Shown: piece by piece, positions 1 through 7,117 of the stretch
Layout of the letters: the number at the start of each line of letters is the position of its first letter
How positions within the stretch are numbered: position 1 is the first letter of the stretch
Origin: an uncultured Victivallales bacterium
GTDB taxonomy: Bacteria > Verrucomicrobiota > Lentisphaeria > Victivallales > UBA1829
Length of the DNA stretch: 64,000 bases
Direction of reading: 5' to 3'
Assembly: GCA_934661375.1 (NCBI GenBank)
Contig: CAKUJH010000008.1
Span: 34,344-98,343 of the forward strand
Program-made: the position numbers and the translations under genes
The notes under the pieces: model-generated
Told to the model about the DNA's origin: nothing
Seen by the model: only the letters and a program-made list of their open reading frames with translations
The model's database searches: none

Positions 1-330
1 GTCAACCTGACCCCGGTTACCATGGCGCAGAACGGTCCGTACTTCGACCCCGCCAAGGGTGAAAAGATGCCGACCCGCGCTCTGACCATGGGCGTCGGCA
101 CCATTCTGGATGCCCGGAAGCTTCTGCTTCTTGCCACCGGCAAACGCAAAGCGGATATTGTCGCCGCCGCGCTCGAAGGCCCGATGACCGCCATGATTTC
201 CGCTTCTGCTCTTCAGCTGCATGACGACTGCGTGGTCGTTCTGGATGAAGAAGCCGCGGCGGCTCTGAAACTCAAAGATTACTATCGTTCCGCTTTCGAG
301 AACGATCCGAAATGGGCTGACTTCCGCTGA
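1..330 (+). CDS. nagB: Glucosamine-6-phosphate deaminase, C-terminal part (5' end outside window)
   Basis: The reading frame is open from base 1 and ends with TGA at 330, so only the last ~109 residues are present. The stretch TMGVGTILDARKLLLLATG, followed by an EGP turn and SALQLHDD, matches the C-terminal half of the NagB/isomerase family, where these segments line the sugar-phosphate pocket. The enzyme converts glucosamine-6-phosphate to fructose-6-phosphate plus ammonia in the cytosol, feeding amino sugars into glycolysis. The ATG at 22 is internal; the frame continues upstream of it without a stop. A strong terminator follows. 6-Phosphogluconolactonase belongs to the same superfamily but fits these motifs less well. 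Confidence 0.88.
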   Translation, partial: VNLTPVTMAQNGPYFDPAKGEKMPTRALTMGVGTILDARKLLLLATGKRKADIVAAALEGPMTAMISASALQLHDDCVVVLDEEAAAALKLKDYYRSAFENDPKWADFR

Positions 331-354
331 GTGCGGCTGAACGCCTATTGAATG

Positions 355-394
355 AAAACGGACTGAAGGTGTCTGCCGTCGGTCCGTTTTTTTC
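355..394 (+). terminator. Rho-independent terminator after nagB
   Basis: AAAACGGAC pairs with GTCCGTTTT around an 18-nt loop and is followed by a run of T. It lies 25 nt past the nagB stop and ends 20 nt before the next start codon. Confidence 0.85.
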
Positions 395-414
395 TTGACA
401 GGAGATCATCACGT

Positions 415-1308
415 ATGAAAATTTGCTCTGACTGCGTCCGGCATTGCGGTGTGCAGCGTCCGGATACATTGCACGGGGAAGGGGTGTTCGGCTTCTGCCG
501 CTGTCCCCGGAATCCGGTAGTGGCGCGTGCCGCGCTGCACCGCTGGGAAGAACCATGCATCAGCGGAACGCGCGGTTCCGGCACAGTGTTTTTCAGCGGC
601 TGCAATCTGCGTTGTGTCTTCTGTCAGAATTATGAAATCAGTTCCGGTTTGCAGGGCAGAGAGATCACGGTCGGACGTCTGCGCGGAATTTACGGCGAAC
701 TGATTGCGCAGGGTGCGCACAACATCAATCTGGTTACTCCCGGTCATTATACGGAAGCCATTCTGGAAAGCCTGAAGGAGCCGCTGCCGGTTCCCGTGGT
801 CTACAATTCCAACGGCTATGATGACCTTGAACAGCTGCGGCGTCTGGAGGGAAAGATTCAGATTTATCTGCCGGATTTCAAATATGCCGGCAATGCTCTG
901 GCGGAACGTTACAGTCATGCCCCGGATTATTTCGAGACGGCATCCGCCGCCATTCAGGAAATGTTCCGGCAGTGCGGTCCGTATGTGATCGGCGGGGACG
1001 GCATGATGAAAAGCGGAGTGATTGTCCGGCATCTGCTGCTGCCGGGTCAGGTTGAGAACACACTCCGCATCATTGATTATGTGGCGGAACATTTTCAGCC
1101 GGGCGACATCCTGTTCAGCCTGATGCGTCAGTATGTGCCGCACGGCGACATCCGGAATTTCCCGGAACTGTCGCGCCGGGTTTCCGATGAGGAATATGAG
1201 CAGGTGGAGAATTACCTGTTCGATTCACCCATTGAAGACGGTTTTGTTCAGGAAGAGGAATCCGCCAGCGAAGACTTCATTCCGGTGTTTGACGGCAGCG
1301 GTGTGTAA
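415..1308 (+). CDS. PflX-like radical SAM protein (COG1313 type)
   Basis: The 297-residue protein carries the radical SAM cluster motif in GCNLRCVFCQN (CxxxCxxC, near residue 65), preceded by SGTRGSGTVFF. That combination is typical of the pyruvate-formate-lyase-activating-enzyme-like family COG1313 (PflX). Extra N-terminal cysteines (CSDCVRHCGVQR) may bind a second metal site. These proteins use a 4Fe-4S cluster and S-adenosylmethionine to make a 5'-deoxyadenosyl radical; the substrate of this subfamily is not settled. AGGAGA precedes the ATG at 415 with good spacing. No glycyl-radical partner enzyme lies nearby, so a PflA role is not supported by context. Confidence 0.85.
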   Translation: MKICSDCVRHCGVQRPDTLHGEGVFGFCRCPRNPVVARAALHRWEEPCISGTRGSGTVFFSGCNLRCVFCQNYEISSGLQGREITVGRLRGIYGELIAQGAHNINLVTPGHYTEAILESLKEPLPVPVVYNSNGYDDLEQLRRLEGKIQIYLPDFKYAGNALAERYSHAPDYFETASAAIQEMFRQCGPYVIGGDGMMKSGVIVRHLLLPGQVENTLRIIDYVAEHFQPGDILFSLMRQYVPHGDIRNFPELSRRVSDEEYEQVENYLFDSPIEDGFVQEEESASEDFIPVFDGSGV

Positions 1309-1314
1309 CGGCTG

Positions 1315-1734
1315 TCATTTGCCCAGGAGCATGACCAGACTGCCTGCCACGATGAGAGCGGTTCCGGCGGCGACCGGCAGAGTGATCTTTTCATGCAGAA
1401 TCACGATACCGAGAATTACCGCCATGGCGACGCTGAGTTTGTCAATGGGGGCGATTTTGGAGACGTCGCCGAGCTGCAATGCCTTGAAATAGAACAGCCA
1501 GGACAGTCCGGTGGCAATGCCCGACGCCGTCAGGAATATCCAGTTCCGGACAGACAGTCTGCCGATTTCGGGCAGAGTTCCGCCGAACAGCACAATTCCC
1601 CAGGTGATGAGCAGGATGACCCCGGTGCGGATTGCGGTTGCCAGATTGGAATTGATTCCGGAGACTCCGCATTTTGCCAGCAGTGCAGTCAGTGCGGCGA
1701 AAAACGCGGAAAGCAGTGCATAATACTTCCACAT
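1315..1734 (-). CDS. EamA/DMT-family small membrane transporter
   Basis: The 139-residue protein is almost entirely hydrophobic, with about four or five predicted membrane segments. It ends in a helix pair (LPVAAGTALIVAGSLVMLLGK) typical of a single EamA repeat in the drug/metabolite transporter superfamily. Single-repeat members work as dimers. The segment FYFKALQLGDVSKIAPIDKL resembles the EamA consensus, in which a conserved small-residue helix is followed by a proline. The substrate cannot be read from sequence. It converges with the radical SAM gene, leaving only 6 nt between the two stop codons. Confidence 0.8.
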   Translation of the reverse strand: MWKYYALLSAFFAALTALLAKCGVSGINSNLATAIRTGVILLITWGIVLFGGTLPEIGRLSVRNWIFLTASGIATGLSWLFYFKALQLGDVSKIAPIDKLSVAMAVILGIVILHEKITLPVAAGTALIVAGSLVMLLGK

Positions 1735-1827
1735 GATCCTTTACCTCTGTTGTTTGTGAAATATATTGCCGTATAAAATAGCCGTCTCCGCGGGAAAGTC
1801 AAATGAATTTATGTTAGTTTCCGGTTT

Positions 1828-1862
1828 AAAAAACAGCCGCACACCCCCTGATGCGCGGCTGT
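1828..1862 (-). terminator. Terminator of the secreted-protein gene at 1883-2692
   Basis: On the minus strand ACAGCCGC pairs with GCGGCTGT and is followed by a T run (A run at 1828-1832 on plus). It sits about 20 nt past the stop of the minus-strand gene. Confidence 0.8.
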
Positions 1863-1882
1863 ATGAAAAAAAGACTGGCGGA

Positions 1883-2692
1883 TTACTGAACTTCTTCCAC
1901 CTTGATATTTCTGAATTCCACCACGCTGTCCGGCGTGCCGCCGAGGAACATGACCAGCACCTGGACAGATTTTGTGCCGGGCCACAGTTTGCTGGTCGTG
2001 GTCGAGTTCATTTCTTTCAGCACTTCGCCGGAAATCACGCCGGTTCTGGCGGTCCATTCCTGCTTGACCGGACCGGCGGACGCAGTGTAAATATAAGTCG
2101 CGCCGTCTTTCTGCTGACGGACTTTTGTCCCGGCGGGATATGCTTTCCTCGCTGCGTCTTTGAGGGTGATTTCCCAGACGTCGCCGACTTTTTTGATGCT
2201 GTCTTTTTCAATGGGGAACACTTCGAAGTTCGGCAGATCGGAAAGATCGTCTTTGGCGTTGAAGACAATGTTGGTGTACGGAAAAACGGTGTCCCATTTA
2301 GAAGCGTCTTTGATTTTCAGCACTTTGTCGCCGGCTTTGACATTTTCCGCCAGTTCCGAGAGAGAGTCTTTCTGTGACAGTACATGCGCGGGACGAATCC
2401 GTCTGCCTTTGGCGTCAAACGGAGCAAAGCCGAGGTAGATATTCGGAGATTTCCCCTGAATGCAGCGGAATTCTCCGGACAGACGATATTTTTTCGCCGG
2501 GTCCAGGGTCAGTTTCTGATTGGCGAACAGGGAAGCATTCTTCTTGACCGTAAAGACCTGTTCCTGCTGGGACACATTCGCGTGTTTGCTGATCTCCGAC
2601 AGATTTTCAAGTTTGAACACATCCGCGGCGAATGCCATGCTTGTGCAGACGGCGGCTGTCAGACAGAGTGCTGATTTCATAAAAATGCCCAT
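1883..2692 (-). CDS. Secreted protein with possible carbohydrate-binding beta-sandwich
   Basis: The 269-residue protein begins with a signal peptide (SALCLTAAVCTSMAFAAD, likely cut after AFA). The body is rich in alternating polar and hydrophobic residues, with phrases such as KKYRLSGEFRCIQG and a C-terminal VEFRNIKVEEV. These are typical of jelly-roll carbohydrate-binding modules (CBM4/9-like) common in secreted proteins of this group. I do not recognise a catalytic motif. AAGGAGAG lies 8 nt before the ATG at 2692, so that start is preferred over the internal Met at 2680. It is a single gene with its own terminator. Binding of glycans at the cell surface or in the periplasm is only an inference. 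Confidence 0.6.
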   Translation of the reverse strand: MGIFMKSALCLTAAVCTSMAFAADVFKLENLSEISKHANVSQQEQVFTVKKNASLFANQKLTLDPAKKYRLSGEFRCIQGKSPNIYLGFAPFDAKGRRIRPAHVLSQKDSLSELAENVKAGDKVLKIKDASKWDTVFPYTNIVFNAKDDLSDLPNFEVFPIEKDSIKKVGDVWEITLKDAARKAYPAGTKVRQQKDGATYIYTASAGPVKQEWTARTGVISGEVLKEMNSTTTSKLWPGTKSVQVLVMFLGGTPDSVVEFRNIKVEEVQ

Positions 2693-2838
2693 AATGCTTC
2701 TCTCCTTTTTTATGTTGATTTGTCAGGGGTTCATCTTTTCATGACAGTCATTATATCCGTTTATCCGGAAAAATCAAGCGGAACAGCGGAATACAGTGCT
2801 TTTTTTTGAAAAAAAACAGTTTCCGGCATATTTTCCTC

Positions 2839-2894
2839 TTGCAAATGTTCTCCGCTTTGTTATATTATGAAAAACAGGTAACGCGTGTTACCTG
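2839..2894 (+). promoter_or_regulatory. Promoter with palindromic operator before a Gfo/Idh/MocA gene
   Basis: TTGCAA (2839-2844) and TATATT (2861-2866) are spaced 16 nt apart. Directly downstream, CAGGTAAC (2875-2882) and GTTACCTG (2887-2894) form a perfect 8-bp inverted repeat around GCGT. This lies over the expected transcription start, where a LacI- or GntR-type repressor would block initiation. The repressor gene is not adjacent. Confidence 0.65.
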
Positions 2895-2928
2895 CAAGGA
2901 AGACAGAATCCAAAAAGGAGTGAAGCAA

Positions 2929-3951
2929 ATGGTGAAGTTCGGAGTCATCGGTGCGGGACGCATGGGAAAGAACCACACGTCGTATCTGACCACATTGGAA
3001 GAATGCAAAAATGATGTCCGGATTGCGGCTGTGTATGATCCGAAGCCGGAAGCCGCACAGGAAATGCATGAAAAATACGGAGCGGAAATCTGCAACGGTC
3101 CGGAAGAAGTTGCCGCCAAAGCGGATTGCGTGATTGTTTCCGCCCCGACTTACACGCATCAGGACGGAGTCCGCGCGACGATTGCCGCCGGCAAGGATCT
3201 GTTCTGCGAGAAACCGCTCTGCCGTGATTTCGCGCTGGCGGATGAACTGCTTGCCCTTGGTAAGGGTTACAGCAAACTCTTCGCCATCGGATTTGTCCGC
3301 CGCCATATGTATAAAGCCATGAAAATGAAGGAACTGCTCGAACAGAATTTTCTCGGAAAAATTCGTTTCTGCAACGTGGATCTGCCGTTCGGCGGTTTCA
3401 AGCGTCTGAGCGATGACTGGTTCACGCAGTTTGACAAAAGCGGCGGCGTCATCATGGACATGCTGGCACATCATGTTGACCTGAGCAACTGGTTCTTCGG
3501 TTCTGCCGCACGGGTCTATGCCCAGAGCGACATGCTGGATACGGCGCAGCCGCTGCCTGCCGACCATGTGGCTTCCGTAGTTACCTATAAAAACGGCGTC
3601 ATCTGCAATTACATGTGCAACTGGCAGCGTTTCGGACGGAGCGGAGAAATGATGGAAATCTACGGAGAGAAAGGCGCGCTGGTCATGGACGGCAATCCGG
3701 ATCTTACCTATTATCCCGCCGGCGGCGAAAAGCAGTCCATTCCGGTCCGCAATGCTCCGCAGGCGTCCGGTGAAGGCGTGAAGGAAGTCAATGTGGTGGA
3801 CGGCTACACCCGTCAGATGCTCAATCTCTATAAATATATGAAAGGCGATCACAGCATTCCGTTCCCGACGGTTCAGGACGGTTACAATTCCCTCATGATC
3901 GCGAAAGCCATGATGGAATCAGCCACGACCAATAAAGCCGTGGAACTGTGA
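2929..3951 (+). CDS. Gfo/Idh/MocA family NAD(P)-dependent oxidoreductase
   Basis: The start at 2929 is chosen because AAAAAGGAG precedes it and the Rossmann fold begins at once (KFGVIGAGRMGKNH). The longer frame from 2806 runs through the promoter and operator. The protein has 340 residues. The family's EKP motif is present (LFCEKPLCRDFA), as is the second-domain signature GGVIMDMLAHHVDLSNWFFG with the catalytic Asp/His pair. Such enzymes oxidise or epimerise sugars or inositols; the exact substrate cannot be assigned. It stands alone, with its own operator upstream and a terminator downstream. Confidence 0.88.
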   Translation: MVKFGVIGAGRMGKNHTSYLTTLEECKNDVRIAAVYDPKPEAAQEMHEKYGAEICNGPEEVAAKADCVIVSAPTYTHQDGVRATIAAGKDLFCEKPLCRDFALADELLALGKGYSKLFAIGFVRRHMYKAMKMKELLEQNFLGKIRFCNVDLPFGGFKRLSDDWFTQFDKSGGVIMDMLAHHVDLSNWFFGSAARVYAQSDMLDTAQPLPADHVASVVTYKNGVICNYMCNWQRFGRSGEMMEIYGEKGALVMDGNPDLTYYPAGGEKQSIPVRNAPQASGEGVKEVNVVDGYTRQMLNLYKYMKGDHSIPFPTVQDGYNSLMIAKAMMESATTNKAVEL

Positions 3952-3973
3952 TTTTTCCGCAACGGTACATATG

Positions 3974-4009
3974 AAAAAACCGCGCCCGGCGACAGGTGCG
4001 GTTTTTTTT
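3974..4009 (+). terminator. Terminator after the dehydrogenase gene
   Basis: AAAAAACCGC pairs with GCGGTTTTTT, followed by more T. It also lies 15 nt beyond the stop of the convergent minus-strand gene, so it may serve both strands. Confidence 0.85.
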
Positions 4010-4023
4010 GACGGCGGATCGTT

Positions 4024-4317
4024 TTATTTCCGTGCGGTGCCGTGTTTGAGTCTGTATATGTAATAATGGGACAGCACGGTATCGGTGCCGACCATCAGAA
4101 GATCCAGCATATACAGATAGATGATCCAGTTGCCGCGCCAGTTGCCGCCGACGAATTTGCTGGCGAGACCGCAGGCATAGCCGGTCAGAATCATGTAAAG
4201 GAACAAAAAGCTTTTCCCCTGCGGATTTTTGACCCGGACGGTTTTCAGGATCTGCGCCGGCCAGCTGGCTCCGAAAATGACCAGCATCATGGCTTCCAGA
4301 ATTTTTGCGAATTCCAT
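4024..4317 (-). CDS. Small PQ-loop-like membrane protein
   Basis: The 97-residue protein has three predicted membrane helices. Its N-terminal half contains FGASWPAQILKTVRVKNPQG, which resembles the PQ-loop of SemiSWEET-like proteins (a P-Q pair at the end of helix 1 followed by a basic loop). SemiSWEETs have three helices, dimerise and carry sugars. This similarity is by eye and the transported compound is unknown. AAGGAGAG precedes the ATG at 4317. It has no operon partner; the neighbouring gene on the left converges on it. Confidence 0.65.
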   Translation of the reverse strand: MEFAKILEAMMLVIFGASWPAQILKTVRVKNPQGKSFLFLYMILTGYACGLASKFVGGNWRGNWIIYLYMLDLLMVGTDTVLSHYYIYRLKHGTARK

Positions 4318-4553
4318 TGTAAAAACTCTCCTTCCCGAATGATGAAATGCAGTAATATACCCCTTCCGCAGGCATTTGCAAGAAATTTTCCGGAAAAACG
4401 GGGGCGGAATCTGTTGCTGCAGAGATTAAAAAAAATTTTTTTTGAGGCGGAATTGGAATTTTCTTCTGCTTTCCGACTTGACAGAACGGCATTGAGAAGT
4501 TACCTTTAAAAGATAAAGAATCTGAAAAAACGGAATTTGACGGAAAAACAAAG

Positions 4554-7097
4554 ATGGACAACAAACTGGTAATTGTGGAATCTCCGGCAAAAGCCCGCAC
4601 CATCGGGAAGATGCTCGGCAGTCAATATACGATCAAGGCGTCGATGGGACATGTGCGCGACCTGCCGACGAAATCGTTCGGTGTGGACATAGAGCATGAC
4701 TTCATGCCGCAGTATGAGGAAACGCGCGAACGTTCGAAAAATCTGTCGGATCTCAAAGCCGCCGCCAAAAAGGCATCCGACATTTATCTTGCCCCCGACC
4801 CTGACCGCGAAGGAGAAGCCATTGCCTGGCATCTGCGCGAAATTCTGTCCCGCTGCAATAAAAAAGCGGTTTTTCACCGGGTTACATTTCACGAAATCAC
4901 CCGTTCGGCAATTGCCCGTGCTTTTCAGTCTCCGTCGGAACTGGACATCGACAAAGTGGATGCGCAGCAGGCGCGCCGGGTGCTGGACCGGATTGTGGGA
5001 TATATGGTCAGTCCGCTGCTGTGGGGACGTATCGAAAAAGGAGTGAGTGCGGGACGGGTTCAGTCGGTTGCCTTGCGGCTGGTCTGCGAACGGGAACGCG
5101 TCATTCAGAATTTCCAGCCGGAAGAGTATTGGAATTTTCTGGCGAAGTTCGACGCTGCACCGGGGCTGTTCCATGCGCGTCTGTTCAAGATTAACGGAGA
5201 GAAAGCGGATATATCCAGCGGGGAAGCGGCGCAGTCTCTGGAACAGGCGGTACGCGCCGCCCGAAGCTGGAAAGTGGCTTCGATTGAAAGTGTGCCGCGC
5301 CGGAAAAATGCCGCTCCGCCGTTTATCACCAGTACATTGCAGCAGGCGGCGAGTTCCGCGCTCGGATTTTCCGCCAGTTCCACCATGCGGATTGCCCAGG
5401 AACTTTATGAAGGTATGGACGTCGGGCAGGGCGGACCGGTCGGTCTGATCACTTACATGCGTACCGACTCGGTCACGGTGTCCCGCGAAGCGCAGGAGGC
5501 GGCGCGTCAGTTCATTGCCGCCAATTACGGTCCGGAATACGTCCCCGCCAAACCGCCGTTCTATAAATCCAAGGCGTCCGCCCAGGGCGCGCACGAAGCG
5601 ATCCGCCCGACGGATGTAACGCTTACTCCGGAAAAAGTCAAACCGTTCCTGGATGAGCGCAGTTTGAAACTTTACACGCTGATCTGGCGGCGTTTCATGG
5701 CGAGCCAGACCGCTCCCGCGGAACAGCAGCGCACCACCGTTGACGTGGACGGCACGGGCGGCGACGGACGCACCTACACGTTCCGTTCGGTTGCCACCGT
5801 GACAACATTCCCCGGCTTCCTGCGGGTCTACAACATCCGCGAGGAAGGTTCCGAGGAGGAAGACGAAAATCAGCGCGACGCCGAAACGCTCAAAGCACTG
5901 AAGCCGGAAGAGTCCTGCCGTCTGGATGATCTGCTGGGAGAACAGAAATTCACCGAGCCGCCGCCGCGTTTTTCCGAAGCGACGCTGATCAAGGAACTGG
6001 AATCCAACGGGGTGGGACGTCCGTCCACTTACGCGACGATCGTCAACACCATTCAGGAACGCAAGTATGTGGACAAGCAGAAAGGCAAGCTGATTCCGAC
6101 GGATCTGGGATTCCGTATCTCGGATTATCTGGTGGAACATCTGGCGGATCTGTTCGATGTCGGTTTTACCGCCAAGATGGAAGACGAGCTGGACCAGGTC
6201 GAGGAAGGCAAGGTTCAGTGGACTGCCATGATGCACACGTTCTACGAGAAATTTGAAAAATGGCTTCAGACCGCCAAGACCCTGGGTGCGCCGGACAAAG
6301 CCAAAGTGGAAGCGCTGATTTCGCTCATGGATTCGATTCAGAACTGGAATCCGCCGGAAAAAAACGGCAGCCGCACGTATGACGACCAGAAATTTTTCAA
6401 ATCGGTGAAAAACGCGTATACCGCCGGCAAACCGCTTTCCGCTCCGCAGTGGGATGCTCTGCTCCGTATGGCAGTGAAATACAATGAACAGCTGCCCGGA
6501 CTGGCGGATTGCGCCGCGAAGTTCAATTTCGCACAGGAGCTGGAAGCAACCCGCGAAGAGCAGGAAGCGCGTCAGGCGATGATCCGGGAATGGCAGAAGA
6601 AACGCGAAGAAGCCGCGGCTGCTGCGCCTCCGCAGGAAAAACTTGCCGACGTCTTCGCCGCCATGAAAGCCATTCCGTGGAAAGCTCCGGAAAAAGGATT
6701 CCGCCGTTTTGATGAAAAGAAATTTTTCGAATCCCTGCTGGAGCAGAGTCAGCGCGGCAGAGCATTGAGTGAAAAACAGCTTGCTGCGCTGGGCAGGATC
6801 GCGACTCGTTACAAAGAGCAGCTCCCGAATTATGCAATGATTGCCGAAGTGCTTCACCTGGAGGAAGCTCCGCAGGAAGCAGCCGCGCCGGCGGTTCCCA
6901 TGGGCGAAGCCGATGACCTGATCGCCAGAATGAAATCCATCACTCAATGGAATGAGCCGAAAAAAGTCCGCGGCCGAGTGTACGACGACCAGGTTTTCTA
7001 TGAATCGCTTGCCAAACAGCGGGCGGCGGGAAAAGTCCTGAGCGAAAAACAGCTTGCCGCTCTCAAAAAGACGGCAGCCAAGTATTCCATACAATAA
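4554..7097 (+). CDS. topA: DNA topoisomerase I (type IA) with a repeated C-terminal domain
   Basis: The 847-residue protein opens with the TOPRIM domain (VIVESPAKARTIGKMLG) and has the metal-binding DPDREGEA motif at residues 82-89. The catalytic tyrosine is Tyr301 in LITYMRTDS. It relaxes negatively supercoiled DNA through a 5'-phosphotyrosine intermediate. Instead of the zinc ribbons of E. coli TopA, the C-terminus carries three copies of a ~60-residue module starting near residues 589, 699 and 788. Each has a W-x-x-P(E/K)K core, a YDDQKFF-like segment and a LS-x-x-Q-x-x-AL helix. These may be DNA-binding or protein-contact modules. The stop is followed after 20 nt by the polymerase gene, suggesting one operon. 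Confidence 0.95.
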   Translation: MDNKLVIVESPAKARTIGKMLGSQYTIKASMGHVRDLPTKSFGVDIEHDFMPQYEETRERSKNLSDLKAAAKKASDIYLAPDPDREGEAIAWHLREILSRCNKKAVFHRVTFHEITRSAIARAFQSPSELDIDKVDAQQARRVLDRIVGYMVSPLLWGRIEKGVSAGRVQSVALRLVCERERVIQNFQPEEYWNFLAKFDAAPGLFHARLFKINGEKADISSGEAAQSLEQAVRAARSWKVASIESVPRRKNAAPPFITSTLQQAASSALGFSASSTMRIAQELYEGMDVGQGGPVGLITYMRTDSVTVSREAQEAARQFIAANYGPEYVPAKPPFYKSKASAQGAHEAIRPTDVTLTPEKVKPFLDERSLKLYTLIWRRFMASQTAPAEQQRTTVDVDGTGGDGRTYTFRSVATVTTFPGFLRVYNIREEGSEEEDENQRDAETLKALKPEESCRLDDLLGEQKFTEPPPRFSEATLIKELESNGVGRPSTYATIVNTIQERKYVDKQKGKLIPTDLGFRISDYLVEHLADLFDVGFTAKMEDELDQVEEGKVQWTAMMHTFYEKFEKWLQTAKTLGAPDKAKVEALISLMDSIQNWNPPEKNGSRTYDDQKFFKSVKNAYTAGKPLSAPQWDALLRMAVKYNEQLPGLADCAAKFNFAQELEATREEQEARQAMIREWQKKREEAAAAAPPQEKLADVFAAMKAIPWKAPEKGFRRFDEKKFFESLLEQSQRGRALSEKQLAALGRIATRYKEQLPNYAMIAEVLHLEEAPQEAAAPAVPMGEADDLIARMKSITQWNEPKKVRGRVYDDQVFYESLAKQRAAGKVLSEKQLAALKKTAAKYSIQ

Positions 7098-7117
7098 TCA
7101 ACAGGGGAGGGCGGGTC

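Noticed and set aside
4506..7094. 862-codon minus-strand frame antisense to topA
   Set aside because: Codon pattern and composition are those of an antisense shadow of a GC-rich gene; no motif or ribosome-binding site supports it.
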